Part shown: in pieces, positions 44,129 to 53,527 of the stretch | Position numbering within the stretch: position 1 is the first letter of the stretch | How the letters are laid out: each line of letters starts with the position of its first letter | Origin: Pseudomonas sp. 102515 | Lineage (GTDB): Bacteria > Pseudomonadota > Gammaproteobacteria > Pseudomonadales > Pseudomonadaceae | Direction: 5' to 3' | Length of the DNA: 64,000 nt | Assembly: GCF_031085165.1 (NCBI RefSeq) | Contig: NZ_JAVHTY010000001.1 | Span: 434,001-498,000 of the forward strand | Position numbers and translations under genes: made by a program | The notes under the pieces: generated by a model | Databases searched by the model: none | What the model saw: only the letters and a program-made list of their open reading frames with translations | What the model was told of the DNA's origin: nothing

Positions 44129-45070
44129 ATGTCCTTTGCGCGAAAGTCGCGTCGTTCTTCTCCCTGTCCGGGGAGCACCTCGAGGCGCCGCCTGGCGGCC
44201 GGGTCCATCGCTGGCCTGCTGCTGGCGGCTTCGCTCAGCGGCTGTTCGCCACTGCAGCACGGCTTTCTCGCCCCGGCCGGTCTCGCCGCCAGCGGCGAAC
44301 GCGACCTGCTGCTGTGGATCGTCGGCCTGGCGCTGGTGGTGGTGCTGCCGGTGATCCTGCTCACCCCGCTGATCGTCTGGCGCTATCGCCACGGCAATAC
44401 GCGCGCCGCCTACCGGCCGCGTTGGGAATTCTCCTGGCTGCTGGACGTCTTCGCCTGGGGCGTGCCGGCGCTGATCGTCGCGGTGCTGGCGGTGCTGGTC
44501 TGGACCCGCACCCACAGCCTCGACTCCTATCGCTCGCCGACGCCCAGCGAGGCGCCGCTGGAGGTCCAGGTGATCGGCCTGGACTGGAAGTGGCTGTTTC
44601 TCTATCCCGAACAGGGCATCGCCACGGTCAATGAGCTGGTCTTGCCCGCGGGGCGGCCGGTACAGCTGACACTCACCAGCGATACGGTGATGCAATCCCT
44701 GCTGCTGCCGCGCCTGGGCGGCCAGATCTACGCCATGGCCGGCATGCGGACCCAGCGCTATCTACAGATTCCCGCGCCCGGCCAGTTCGAGGGCCGCAAT
44801 GCCCAGTACAGCGGCGAAGGTTTCCAGGACCAGCACTTCCCGATCCGGGTGCTGGCGGAGGCGGATTTCCAGGCCTGGACCCGACAGGTCGGCCAGGCCC
44901 GCGAGGCCCTGGACTGCGCCCACTACCAGGTGCTGGCCCGCCCCGGCACCCTGGAACAGGCCGCCCAGCTTCGCCTGACCCAACCTGCCCTCTTCGCCTG
45001 GGTGCTGGCGCGCTATCGCCAGGACCCGGTACCCGCCTGCGCCACCTTCCAGGGAGCCACCCATGACTGA
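44129..45070 (+). CDS. cyoA: Cytochrome bo3 quinol oxidase subunit II
   Basis: A 313-residue lipoprotein. The signal peptide ends in the lipobox LSGC with the modified Cys 39. Two membrane helices follow (about residues 55-80 and 105-125), then a periplasmic cupredoxin domain with IGLDWKWLFLYPEQGIATV. The copper-A ligands of cytochrome c oxidases are absent, as in quinol oxidases. The domain ends differently from E. coli CyoA but the length is nearly the same. The ribosome-binding site is weak. The stop overlaps cyoB by 8 bp. Confidence 0.9.
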   Translation: MSFARKSRRSSPCPGSTSRRRLAAGSIAGLLLAASLSGCSPLQHGFLAPAGLAASGERDLLLWIVGLALVVVLPVILLTPLIVWRYRHGNTRAAYRPRWEFSWLLDVFAWGVPALIVAVLAVLVWTRTHSLDSYRSPTPSEAPLEVQVIGLDWKWLFLYPEQGIATVNELVLPAGRPVQLTLTSDTVMQSLLLPRLGGQIYAMAGMRTQRYLQIPAPGQFEGRNAQYSGEGFQDQHFPIRVLAEADFQAWTRQVGQAREALDCAHYQVLARPGTLEQAAQLRLTQPALFAWVLARYRQDPVPACATFQGATHD

Positions 45071-47126
45071 TTCCTCGGCCCTCTGGCACCTGCTGTTCGG
45101 CCGCCTGGGCTACGACGCCCTGCCCTTCTACAGCCTGATCGCCACCTGCGGCGCCAGCGTGGTGATTCTCGGCGGCCTGGCTACCGCCGGGGTGATCACC
45201 TGGCTCGGCAAATGGCGCTATCTCTGGCAGGAGTGGTTCACCAGCCTGGACCACAAGCGCATCGGCATCCTGTATGTGGTACTGGCACTGGTGATGTTCA
45301 GCCGCGGCGTGGTGGAAGGGGTGATGATGCGCACCCAGCAGGCGCTGGCCATCGATGCGCCGGGCTACCTGCCGCCGGAGCACTTCGGCCAGCTGTTCAG
45401 CACCCACGGCACCATCATGGTGTTCTTCGTCGCCATGCCCTTTCTCACCGGGCTGATCAACTTCGTCATGCCGCTGCAGATCGGCGCCCGCGACGTGCGC
45501 TTTCCGCTGCTCAACGCCATCAGCCTCTGGCTGACCGTGGCCGGCGCGGCGCTGGTGATGGTATCCCTGGTGCTGGGGCGCTTTTCCACCGGCGGCTGGA
45601 GCGGCTATCCGCCCTATACCGGCGCCGAATACCAGCCCGGCGTGGGCCCGGACTACTGGATCTGGGCGCTGACGCTGAGCTCCCTGGGCAGCACCCTCAC
45701 CGGCCTCAACTTCGCCGTCACCCTCTACAAGGAAAGAGCGCCAGGCATGCGCCTGTTTCACATGTCACTGTTCAGCTGGACGGCGCTATGCACCAGCATC
45801 CTGATGATCTTCGCCATGCCGCCGCTGACCGTGGCGACCCTGCTGCTGGCCCTGGACCGCTACCTGGACTTCCATTTCTTCACCAATACCCAGGGCGGCA
45901 ACCTGATGAACTACATCAACCTGTTCTGGCTGTTCGGCCATCCGGAGGTGTACATCCTGATCCTGCCGGCCTTCGGGGTGTTTTCCGAGGTCTTCGCCAC
46001 CTTCTCCACCAAGCGGCTCTATGGCTATCACTCGCTGGTCTGGGCCACCCTGGTGATCGCCGTGCTGTCCTTTACCGTCTGGCTGCACCACTTCTTCACC
46101 ATGGGGCAGTCACCCAGGATCAACGCCGCCTTCGGCATCGCCACCATGCTCATCGGCATCCCCACCGGGGTGAAGATCTACGACTGGATGGCGACCATGT
46201 TCCGTGGCCGCATCCGCCTGACCACACCGCTGATCTATGCGGTGATGTTCATCATGCTGTTCGTCATCGGCGGCCTCACCGGCATCACCCTGGCCACGCC
46301 GCCGGTGGACTACCAGGTGCACAACACCGTCTACCTGGTCGCCCACTTCCACAACATGCTGATCCCCGGGATGCTGTTCGGCATGCTGGCGGGCTACCAC
46401 TTCTGGTTTCCCAAGGCCTTCGGCTTTCGCCTCGACGAGCGCTGGGGCCGCATCGCCGCGCTGAATTTCGGCCTGGGCTTCATCCTCGCCTTCATGCCGT
46501 TGTACGTGCTGGGCGTCTCCGGCCTGCCGCGGCGCAGCCAGGCGATCCACAATCCTGACTTCGCCCCGCTGCTCTGGGTCGCCGAACTCGGCGCGCTGAT
46601 CCTGCTGGCCGCCCTGGCCAGCCTGGTGATCCAGCTGGTGGTGAGCATCCGCCGCCGCGACGGTGCGCGGGTACCGGCGGGCGACCCCTGGAACGGCCGC
46701 ACCCTGGAATGGGCGGTGGCCGCGCCGCCGCCGGAGTACAACTTCGCCGTGCCGCTGCCGATCAACGACCGCGACCCCTTCACCTGGCTCAAGGAACACG
46801 GCCTGGCCTACGAGCGGCCGCGGACCTATGCCGATCTGGTGCTTCCCAAGAACAGTGCCGTCCCGGCCATCGTCGGCGCGGCGGGCTTCGCCTGCGCCTT
46901 CGGCCTGGTCTGGCATATCGGCTGGATGGCGGTACTGGGCCTGCTGGTGGCCTGGGGCGCGGTGATCGTCCGCAGTTTCCAGCGCGATACCGAGCAACTG
47001 ATCTCGGCGGCGGACATCCGCTGCCAACACGAGGCCTGGCTGGATGAGGTCGCCGCGACGCGGGCGGTCAACCGTGACGAGGAAACCGGGCCCGGCAATC
47101 GCGGCCTGGCGGAGATGGGGCCATGA
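45063..47126 (+). CDS. cyoB: Cytochrome bo3 quinol oxidase subunit I
   Basis: A 687-residue haem-copper oxidase subunit with about 15 helices. The binuclear centre motif WLFGHPEVYILILPAFG, the proton-channel Asp in LQIGARDV, the K-channel Lys in FSTKRLYGY and the later HFHNM haem ligands are intact. In the quinol site, Arg 81, His 107 and Gln 110 match E. coli Arg 71, His 98 and Gln 101, but Glu 85 stands where E. coli has Asp 75. It is the catalytic subunit reducing oxygen to water with ubiquinol and pumping protons. It overlaps cyoC by 4 bp. Confidence 0.95.
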   Translation: MTDSSALWHLLFGRLGYDALPFYSLIATCGASVVILGGLATAGVITWLGKWRYLWQEWFTSLDHKRIGILYVVLALVMFSRGVVEGVMMRTQQALAIDAPGYLPPEHFGQLFSTHGTIMVFFVAMPFLTGLINFVMPLQIGARDVRFPLLNAISLWLTVAGAALVMVSLVLGRFSTGGWSGYPPYTGAEYQPGVGPDYWIWALTLSSLGSTLTGLNFAVTLYKERAPGMRLFHMSLFSWTALCTSILMIFAMPPLTVATLLLALDRYLDFHFFTNTQGGNLMNYINLFWLFGHPEVYILILPAFGVFSEVFATFSTKRLYGYHSLVWATLVIAVLSFTVWLHHFFTMGQSPRINAAFGIATMLIGIPTGVKIYDWMATMFRGRIRLTTPLIYAVMFIMLFVIGGLTGITLATPPVDYQVHNTVYLVAHFHNMLIPGMLFGMLAGYHFWFPKAFGFRLDERWGRIAALNFGLGFILAFMPLYVLGVSGLPRRSQAIHNPDFAPLLWVAELGALILLAALASLVIQLVVSIRRRDGARVPAGDPWNGRTLEWAVAAPPPEYNFAVPLPINDRDPFTWLKEHGLAYERPRTYADLVLPKNSAVPAIVGAAGFACAFGLVWHIGWMAVLGLLVAWGAVIVRSFQRDTEQLISAADIRCQHEAWLDEVAATRAVNRDEETGPGNRGLAEMGP

Positions 47127-47752
47127 GTCCGCGCGATATGAACCACGCCGGCCTCAACGTCGGCGCCACCGATCACGCGACCCACGCCGAGGCCGAATAC
47201 TCGCTGTTCGGCTTCTGGATCTTCCTGATGAGCGACGCCCTGGTGTTCGCGCTGCTGTTCGCCCTCTACGCGACGCTGCAGCACGCTACCGCCGGGGGAC
47301 CGGTGGCCCGGGACGTCTTCGAGATCGGCAGTGTCACCGTCCAGACCCTGGTGTTGCTGGCCAGCAGCTTCACCTACGGCCTGGCGTCGCTGGCGTTGAA
47401 GTACCACGAGGGTCGCCTGTGGCTCCTGGTAACCTGGCTGCTGGTGACCCTGGCCCTGGGTCTGGTGTTTCTCGGCCTGGAGGGGCACGACTTCCTCGGC
47501 ATGGCGGACCAGGGCGCCCTACCCCAGCGCAGCGCCTTTCTCTCGGCCTTCTTCGCCCTGGTGGGCATGCACGGGGTACACGTCGCCAGTGGCTGCCTGT
47601 GGCTGGTGGTGATGCTGGTGCAGCTCAGGGTGTTCGGCCTGGATACGCCGGTGAAGACCCGGCTGATGCGCCTCGGCCTGTTCTGGCATTTTCTCGATAT
47701 CGTCTGGGTGGCCATCCTTTCGGTGGTCTACCTGCAGGGGCTGTTGCCATGA
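47123..47752 (+). CDS. cyoC: Cytochrome bo3 quinol oxidase subunit III
   Basis: A 209-residue membrane protein with five helices. EAEYSLFGFWIFLMSDALVFA and SAFFALVGMHGVHVASGCLW are the conserved subunit III segments, and LFWHFLDIVWVAIL closes the protein. It stabilises subunit I and proton uptake. Its start overlaps the cyoB stop (ATGA) and its stop overlaps the cyoD start, showing a tightly coupled operon. Confidence 0.94.
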   Translation: MSPRDMNHAGLNVGATDHATHAEAEYSLFGFWIFLMSDALVFALLFALYATLQHATAGGPVARDVFEIGSVTVQTLVLLASSFTYGLASLALKYHEGRLWLLVTWLLVTLALGLVFLGLEGHDFLGMADQGALPQRSAFLSAFFALVGMHGVHVASGCLWLVVMLVQLRVFGLDTPVKTRLMRLGLFWHFLDIVWVAILSVVYLQGLLP

Positions 47753-48057
47753 AACGTGACGACTATCGCCGCGAATTGACGAGCTATGGGATCGGCCTGG
47801 TACTGGCGGTGACCCTGAGCCTGATCCCCATCGGCCTGGTGCTCTTCCCGACCTGGCCGCGCGGGACCACCCTGGGCGTCATCTTCGGCCTGGGCCTGCT
47901 GCAGATCCTAGTGCACCTGCGCTGCTTCCTGCATATCAGCCTGGGTCGTTCGCACCGCCACGACCTCTATCTGCTGCTGTTCACCAGCCTGATCCTGGTG
48001 CTGATGGTGGTGGGCAGTTTGATAGTGCTGGGTGATCTCCATCACCGCATGGGTTAA
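47749..48057 (+). CDS. cyoD: Cytochrome bo3 quinol oxidase subunit IV
   Basis: A 102-residue membrane protein with three helices (ELTSYGIGLVLAVTLSLIPI, then GLLQILVHLRCFLHI, then LVLMVVGSLIVLGDL), typical of CyoD, the assembly subunit. It overlaps cyoC by 4 bp. No cyoE (haem O synthase) follows; the next gene converges after 45 bp, so haem O must come from a cyoE or ctaB encoded elsewhere. Confidence 0.92.
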   Translation: MKRDDYRRELTSYGIGLVLAVTLSLIPIGLVLFPTWPRGTTLGVIFGLGLLQILVHLRCFLHISLGRSHRHDLYLLLFTSLILVLMVVGSLIVLGDLHHRMG

Positions 48058-48061
48058 CAGC

Positions 48062-48087
48062 GGTCGCCGTCCCGAAAGACGGTGACC
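48062..48087. terminator. Hairpin between convergent cyoD and the sugar-dehydrogenase gene
   Basis: A 10-bp stem, GGTCGCCGTC with GACGGTGACC (one G-T wobble), closes a CCGAAA loop. It sits 4 bp after the cyoD stop and before the convergent gene's stop at 48103. There is no T-run, so its strength is uncertain, but the position suits a shared terminator. Confidence 0.5.
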
Positions 48088-48102
48088 GGAGCGTCACCCA
48101 CC

Positions 48103-49398
48103 TTACTGGGTGCGCGTCACCCGCCAGACGGTGTTGGCCAGGTCGTCGGCGATGATCACGCCGCCGCGCTGGTCCACCGCCACCCCGACCGGTCGGCCGC
48201 GGGTCTTGCCATCGTCGCCGAAGAACCCGGTGGCGAAGTCGATGGGCTCGCCAGCCGGACGTCCCTGCTGGAAAGGCACGAAGACCACCCGGTAGCCCAC
48301 CGGCTTGTCGCGGTTCCAGCTGCCGTGTTCACCGACGAAGACCCCATCGGTGAATTGCCCGCCCACGGCTGCCGTGGAAAAGGTCACGCCCAAGGCGGCG
48401 ACGTGGGAGCCCAGGCTGTAGTCGGGCTTGATGGCCGCGGCCACCTTGGCCGGGTCCTGCGGCTGGGCACGGGTATCGACGTTCTGCCCCCAGTAGCTGT
48501 AGGGCCAGCCATAGAAGCCGCCCTCGCGGATGGAGGTCAGGTAGTCCGGCACCAGATCCGGCCCGATCTCGTCGCGCTCGTTGGCCACCGCCCACAGCTG
48601 ACCGCTACCGGGCTGCATGGCCAGGGCGGTGGGATTGCGCACCCCGGTGGCATAGGCCTTGTGCGCGCCGCTCTGGGCATCGATCTGCCAGATCACCGCG
48701 CGATCCACCTCGACGTCCATGCCGCGTTCGCCGACGTTGCTGTTGGAGCCGATGCCCACATAGAGGTAGCGACCATCGGCGCTCGCGGCGAGGGACTTGG
48801 TCCAGTGGTGGTTGATCGCCGCTGGCAGGTCCACCAGCTTGTCCGGCGCGCCGCTGGCCTGGGTCTGGCCCTCCTGGTAGGGGAAGCTAACCAAGGCATC
48901 CTGGTTGGCCACATAGATACGGCCGTTGGCGAAGGCCAGGCCATAGGGCGCGTTGAGATTTTCGGCGAACACCGTCTTGAGTTCGTATTTGCCATCGCCG
49001 TCGGCGTCGCGCAGCAGGGTCAGGCGATTGCCGCCCTTCACCTGGGTGTTGCCCTTGGCCTTGATGTAGCCGGCGATGACGTCCTTGGGTTTCAGCTTGG
49101 GCGCGTTGCCGCCACGCCCCTCGGCCACCAGGATGTCGCCATTGGGCAGCACCAGCATCTGCCGCGGAATGCGCAGGTCGGTGGCGATGGCGGTGATGGT
49201 GTAGCCCTGGGGAACGCTGGGCGTGCGATCGCCCCAGGGGGCCGGTTCGGCGATCTTCATGCTCGGCAGCAGGCCGCGCTGGGGTTCGGGCAGCTTGGGA
49301 TCGGGGCCGCGCGCCTGGGTGTCGGCGCCGCCCTCGTTACCACAGGCGGCGAGCAGCACGGCCAGACCCAGGACGCTCAAGGCTCTTGGAGTGCTCAT
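48103..49398 (-). CDS. PQQ-type sugar (sorbosone) dehydrogenase family lipoprotein
   Basis: A 431-residue lipoprotein with lipobox LAAC (Cys 19) and a six-bladed beta-propeller of the soluble glucose/sorbosone dehydrogenase family: IPRQMLVLPNGDILVAEGRG, NAPYGLAFANGRIYVAN, GIGSNSNVGERGM, VRNPTALAMQPGSGQLW, and GEHGSWNRDKPVGY. Such proteins oxidise aldoses or use PQQ, though many family members are uncharacterised. The start is the ATG at 49398, which overlaps the stop of the upstream DUF2231 gene by 4 bp, so the pair forms an operon. It probably faces the periplasm. Confidence 0.88.
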   Translation of the reverse strand: MSTPRALSVLGLAVLLAACGNEGGADTQARGPDPKLPEPQRGLLPSMKIAEPAPWGDRTPSVPQGYTITAIATDLRIPRQMLVLPNGDILVAEGRGGNAPKLKPKDVIAGYIKAKGNTQVKGGNRLTLLRDADGDGKYELKTVFAENLNAPYGLAFANGRIYVANQDALVSFPYQEGQTQASGAPDKLVDLPAAINHHWTKSLAASADGRYLYVGIGSNSNVGERGMDVEVDRAVIWQIDAQSGAHKAYATGVRNPTALAMQPGSGQLWAVANERDEIGPDLVPDYLTSIREGGFYGWPYSYWGQNVDTRAQPQDPAKVAAAIKPDYSLGSHVAALGVTFSTAAVGGQFTDGVFVGEHGSWNRDKPVGYRVVFVPFQQGRPAGEPIDFATGFFGDDGKTRGRPVGVAVDQRGGVIIADDLANTVWRVTRTQ

Positions 49399-49823
49399 CG
49401 GACCGCCTCCGAACGCAGGTTGGAAAGACCGATCCAGGCAGCCACCAGGCTCAGCACCGAGACCACTGCCGAAAGGATCAGCCCGGCAGGCATTACCGCC
49501 CAGGCATCCTTGGCATGTTCGAAGGCGTTGACCAGCCCCAGCACCCAGGCCAGCAGCAGCAGGAGGAAATAGGCCACCGGCCGGCGACCGCGGAAGCGGG
49601 CACCGAACAGATTGCCCAGGGCGAACAGCAGGGCCAGCCCGGACAGCAACAGGGCGCCGGCGATCAGCCAGGCGGCGAAATTGGCCCACTGGATCTGCTG
49701 GGTCTGGTAGTAGGCGATGTCGCTGAGCAGGCCGCCGATGAACAGCGGGACGGCGCCGGCCAACAGCAACGCGTGCAGCGGGCCGGGCCGGACAGGGTGG
49801 TAATGATGGGCAGCTACGGTCAC
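49395..49823 (-). CDS. DUF2231-type membrane protein, partner of the sugar dehydrogenase
   Basis: A 142-residue inner-membrane protein with four helices (LHALLLAGAVPLFIGGLLSD, WANFAAWLIAGALLLSGLAL, AYFLLLLLAWVLGLVNAF, AGLILSAVVSVLSLVAAWI). The H-P-x-H-like start and helix pattern match DUF2231. The GTG at 49823 has AAAGGAG seven bases upstream, so I chose it over longer frames. The stop overlaps the dehydrogenase start. In similar gene pairs it may link the periplasmic dehydrogenase to the membrane, but that is inference. Confidence 0.8.
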   Translation of the reverse strand: MTVAAHHYHPVRPGPLHALLLAGAVPLFIGGLLSDIAYYQTQQIQWANFAAWLIAGALLLSGLALLFALGNLFGARFRGRRPVAYFLLLLLAWVLGLVNAFEHAKDAWAVMPAGLILSAVVSVLSLVAAWIGLSNLRSEAVR

Positions 49824-50086
49824 TGACGACTCCTTTTGATGACGGGACGTGGCAGGGCCGGGCAGCCACTGCGCAGCGCAAGACGCACTGAAAAGGATTG
49901 CGCGCGCCCGGGGTAAGTTCAGCCGTTTCGCCTGGCGGACACCTCTTGCAAAAGAAGAGATAATGATGGCTCGTTGCAGCCGCGACCTCTGCCTGGCGCC
50001 TGTCCGGCCGAGCCGTCCCTGCAATCCGCTGTCCGGCTGCCGACCGAAGGGCTGGACGTCACCTCCGCTACAGGAACCCCTTGCGC

Positions 50087-51211
50087 ATGACCTCTTCCCG
50101 GTCCGTCGACCAGGCCTCCCGGCGTGCGGCCATCGTCCTCGCCTGCTGCCTGCCCAGCGACGTGCTGCTCTATCTCGTCCTACCCATGTACGCCCCGGTT
50201 TTCGGCATCACCCTGATCGAAGCCGGCATCCTGCTGGCCGCCAACCGGGTGATCCGCATCGTCGGCTATCGCTATGTGGTGCAGCTCTATGCCCGCTGCG
50301 GGGATCGCCGTAGCCTGGTGGTGGCCGCCGCGGTGGCCGCGCTCTGCGCTCTGGGCAACGCCAACCTCGCGGGCTTCTGGGCGTTGCTGGGGCTACGCCT
50401 GGCCTGGGGCCTGAGTTTCGCCACCTTCAACCTGTCCACCCAGGTATTGGCCACCGCCGACCCGGCCGGCGCCGCCCGGCGCACCGGCACCTCCCGCGCG
50501 CTGATCGCCATCGGTCCCATGCTCGCCCTGTCCGCGGGCGCCTGGCTCACCCTGCAATACGGTCCGCGCGCGGTGCTGCTGCTGAGCAGTGGAGTCTGCC
50601 TGATCGGTCTGCTGCTGGCCCTGGGGCTGCCGCGCGCCGCTCACGAGTTGCCGGCGCCTGGGCGGCGCCTGCGCTGGCCGGATCGCATCGTCACCTGGTC
50701 CTTCATCGAAGGGGTGACCCTGGACGGCCTGTTCATCTTTGGCCTGTCGGCCTTTTCCCAGGCGGTGCTGGGCGGCGACGCCGTGCTGGTGGCCGGGTTG
50801 CTGATGGCGCTGCGCTATGTGTCCGACATGCTGCTCAGCCCGCTCGGCGGCCGGGCAGCGGACCGCTATGGCGCGGCGCCCATGCTGGTGGTCTGCTCGA
50901 CGCTGACCGCACTGTTCCTGATCGCCTTCGGCTGCCACTGGCTGATCCTCGGCGCCGGCGGCGTGCTCATCCTGCGAGCCTTGCAGATCCCGCTGGTGGT
51001 GACCCTGGTCGCCGCCCGCCATCCCGGCCAGGCCCGGCTGCCGGCGCTGGCCTCCAACGCCATGTGGCGCGACGTGGGTGCCAGCGTGGGTCCGCTGCTG
51101 GCGGGCGTGCTCATCCCGCTGGTGCCTTCGACCCTGTTGTATCCGCTGTCCGGCCTGGCCATCCTGGTCAGCTCCTTGGCGTGCCTGAGCGTGAAGCCGG
51201 CGCGCGAATGA
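50087..51211 (+). CDS. MFS transporter
   Basis: A 374-residue carrier with about 11-12 helices, shorter than usual. The first helices contain LYLVLPMYAPVFGITLIEAGILLAANRVIRI in pieces such as FGITLIEAGILLAANRVIR. LLMALRYVSDMLLSPLGGRAADRYGAAPML is the internal MFS loop motif, seen here as GGRAADRYGAAPM. The ATG at 50087 has AGGAA upstream; a TTG two codons earlier is less likely. It is a single gene with a hairpin terminator after it. The substrate is unknown; drug or siderophore export types are similar in length. Confidence 0.82.
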   Translation: MTSSRSVDQASRRAAIVLACCLPSDVLLYLVLPMYAPVFGITLIEAGILLAANRVIRIVGYRYVVQLYARCGDRRSLVVAAAVAALCALGNANLAGFWALLGLRLAWGLSFATFNLSTQVLATADPAGAARRTGTSRALIAIGPMLALSAGAWLTLQYGPRAVLLLSSGVCLIGLLLALGLPRAAHELPAPGRRLRWPDRIVTWSFIEGVTLDGLFIFGLSAFSQAVLGGDAVLVAGLLMALRYVSDMLLSPLGGRAADRYGAAPMLVVCSTLTALFLIAFGCHWLILGAGGVLILRALQIPLVVTLVAARHPGQARLPALASNAMWRDVGASVGPLLAGVLIPLVPSTLLYPLSGLAILVSSLACLSVKPARE

Positions 51212-51219
51212 GGCTGCAG

Positions 51220-51256
51220 GCCCTGGCACTCCTCCCTTGCGGACGGGTGCCAGGGC
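51220..51256. terminator. Hairpin between convergent MFS and M20 peptidase genes
   Basis: A perfect 10-bp stem (GCCCTGGCAC, 51220-51229, with GTGCCAGGGC, 51247-51256) closes a 17-base loop in the 54-bp gap between the two stop codons. It lacks a T-run on either strand, so it may act with Rho or only protect mRNA ends. Confidence 0.5.
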
Positions 51257-51265
51257 GGCCTTGGG

Positions 51266-52591
51266 CTACTTGCCTTTGGCCTGCAGCACCGGCTCGCTGA
51301 CGCCCTTGACGCCCACCAGGGTCAGGCTGGTCAGCAGCACGTTCTGCGGTCCTTGGTAGGCGTCAACCGGCTTGTACCACTCCGCCAGCGAGTGGGCACT
51401 GCCGCCCTCCCCGCCGCCGCTGATGGTCATGGCCGGCACGCCCAGGGACATGGCGGTATTGGAGTCGGTGCTGCCACCGCTCAAGGTGACCTTGGCGCCG
51501 TTGGTAACGGCGGCGATGGAGCGCTGCGCCGTCTGCACCATGGGCGAATCCTCCGCCGTGCCACCAGCCGGACGATCACCGATCAGCTTGATGTCGACCG
51601 AGATCTGATCGGTGTCCCAGCGCTGGTTCTCCTCCTTCACCGCGTCCTGCACCAGGGCCAGGATCTCCTTCTCTTCGGCCAGCAGCGCGGCCTCCTCGTT
51701 GGATCTCATGTCCAGGGTCAGGCGCGCTTCGCCGGCGATGGCGTTGACCGAGGTGCCGCCCTGCACCGTGCCCACGGTAAAGGTGGTCTTGGGTTCCTTG
51801 GGCGGCCGCACCTCGGCGATCTTGGCGATGGCGCGACCCATGGCGTGGATGGCGCTGGGTCGACCGAACTCGGCGAAGCTGTGGCCACCCGGGCCCTTGA
51901 AGGTCATCTCGTAGCGGTGGCTGCCGGTGCCGCGATTGACGATCCGCCGCACGTCGATGCCGTCCACCGAGATGAAGCCGTCGATGCCCCGGCGATCCTT
52001 GAACAGGGCCTTGACCCCGCGCAGGTTGCCCAGCTCCTCCTCGCCCACGGTGCCGACGAAGATCAGGTCGCCCACGGTCTCGATGCCGCTCTTGTTCAGG
52101 GCGTCGATCACCGACAGCAGGGCCGCCAGGCCCCGGGCGTCATCGCCGATACCGGGGCCGTAGGTCTTGCCGTCCTTTTCCTTGAGGGTCAGGTCGGTGC
52201 CCTCGGGAAACACCGTATCCAGGTGCGCCGAGACCACCAGCTGCGGACCCTGGCCGCTACCCTTGCGGGTGGCGATCACATAGCCTTCCGGGGCGATGCT
52301 GGCGTCCTTCAGGCCCAGCTCCTGGAAACGCTTGAGGTAATACTCGGCGCGCACCTTTTCCTTGAACGGCGGCGCGGGAATCTGGGCGATGTGCTTCTGT
52401 TCCGTGAAGGTGCGGCCGTCATCGGCGCGCAGCGCGTCCAGCGCCTTGGTAACCCGGGCATCGGCCTGGACGGCGGACAGGGAACCCTCGACGCCCGGCG
52501 CGGCGGCCAGGGGCAACGCCAGGGTGGCGGTCGCGGCGGTAAGCACTAGAGCGGAAAAGCGGTTGGCCAAGGCCGAACGAGCAAAAGACAT
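51266..52591 (-). CDS. M20 family metallopeptidase, exported
   Basis: A 441-residue peptidase. A signal peptide ([18 protein letters not shown]) indicates export. [13 protein letters not shown] carries the first metal His and Asp, [12 protein letters not shown] the bridging Asp, and [10 protein letters not shown] the catalytic Glu pair of the M20 family. A dimerisation domain with [20 protein letters not shown] follows, and the late metal His is in [13 protein letters not shown]. It cleaves peptides or acyl amino acids with two zinc ions. The ATG at 52591 has GGGAG upstream. It is monocistronic. Confidence 0.88.
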   Translation of the reverse strand: MSFARSALANRFSALVLTAATATLALPLAAAPGVEGSLSAVQADARVTKALDALRADDGRTFTEQKHIAQIPAPPFKEKVRAEYYLKRFQELGLKDASIAPEGYVIATRKGSGQGPQLVVSAHLDTVFPEGTDLTLKEKDGKTYGPGIGDDARGLAALLSVIDALNKSGIETVGDLIFVGTVGEEELGNLRGVKALFKDRRGIDGFISVDGIDVRRIVNRGTGSHRYEMTFKGPGGHSFAEFGRPSAIHAMGRAIAKIAEVRPPKEPKTTFTVGTVQGGTSVNAIAGEARLTLDMRSNEEAALLAEEKEILALVQDAVKEENQRWDTDQISVDIKLIGDRPAGGTAEDSPMVQTAQRSIAAVTNGAKVTLSGGSTDSNTAMSLGVPAMTISGGGEGGSAHSLAEWYKPVDAYQGPQNVLLTSLTLVGVKGVSEPVLQAKGK

Positions 52592-52868
52592 CTGACACTC
52601 CCATTGCCTGGATTGGTATTCCGATCGGGTGAAATCGTCTGACGAATGCACCCCTGCCTGACCCTAGGGGTGTAGGAACGAAAGGTCAAAGCACGGGGCG
52701 CTATCGGATATGTAGCGTCGCTCAGGGTGCTTCTCTGCGCTCAAAGCGGCGATGGCGACGACGTCTCGGCGCGTCTGCCTCCCCAGGGCGTCTTGAGGTG
52801 GCGAGCTCGCTCGCGGGCGCTAAGCTGACTGTCCACCAGCAAGCCTTCTCCGGTCAGGAGCCACACCC

Positions 52869-53492
52869 ATGAGACTTTCCAGCCTGGATCATCTGGTCGT
52901 CGTGGCCCCGACGCTCGCCGCGGGCGCCCAGTACGTCGAACGCAGACTTGGCGTGGAGATGCAGCCGGGCGGCAAGCATGCGCGCATGGGTACCCATAAC
53001 CTCTTGCTGCGCCTGGGCGATGCCTATCTGGAGGTCATAGCCCCTGACCCGGACGCTGCCCCGCCCACCAGAACGCGCTGGTTCGGGCTGGATGCTCTGG
53101 AGGCCGATGCCGAGCCCCGCCTGGCCCACTGGGTGGCCAGGACGCAGGGCTTGGCTCAGGCGGATGCGCGCCTCACGCAGACCTTCGGCACTATCGAATC
53201 GATGAGCAGAGGCACGCTTTCCTGGCAGATATCGATCCACGCCGATGGACACTTGCCGCTGGGAGGGATGCTACCCAGCCTGATCGACTGGGGCGACGCC
53301 GAGCCCCCCGCGCGAGGACTGATCGACCGGGGCTGTCGCGTGCAGCGCCTTGAGCTCAGGCATCCCGATGCCGTGGTGCTCGGGCAGCAGCTCGAGGCGA
53401 TCGGCTTTTCCGGGCCCGTCGCGGTGATACCTGGCGAGGGACCGGGCTTGCTGGCCTGTATCGAGACACCAACGGGCCTCAAGACGCTTTGA
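52869..53492 (+). CDS. VOC family (glyoxalase-like) protein
   Basis: A 207-residue protein with LDHLVVVAPTLAAGAQYVERRLGV at the start, visible here as LDHLVVVAPTLAAGAQYVER, then HNLLLRLGDAYLEVIAPDP. This is the Glyoxalase_3 pattern, with a metal-site His in the first strand and Glu in YLEVIAP. Such single-copy VOC proteins include lyases and dioxygenase-like enzymes, but the substrate is unknown. CAGGAG precedes the ATG. It converges on the HD-GYP gene after 35 bp. Confidence 0.82.
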   Translation: MRLSSLDHLVVVAPTLAAGAQYVERRLGVEMQPGGKHARMGTHNLLLRLGDAYLEVIAPDPDAAPPTRTRWFGLDALEADAEPRLAHWVARTQGLAQADARLTQTFGTIESMSRGTLSWQISIHADGHLPLGGMLPSLIDWGDAEPPARGLIDRGCRVQRLELRHPDAVVLGQQLEAIGFSGPVAVIPGEGPGLLACIETPTGLKTL

Positions 53493-53527
53493 TGCCGGGC
53501 CCTATGGCGGCCAGCCCGCTCGCCCGC

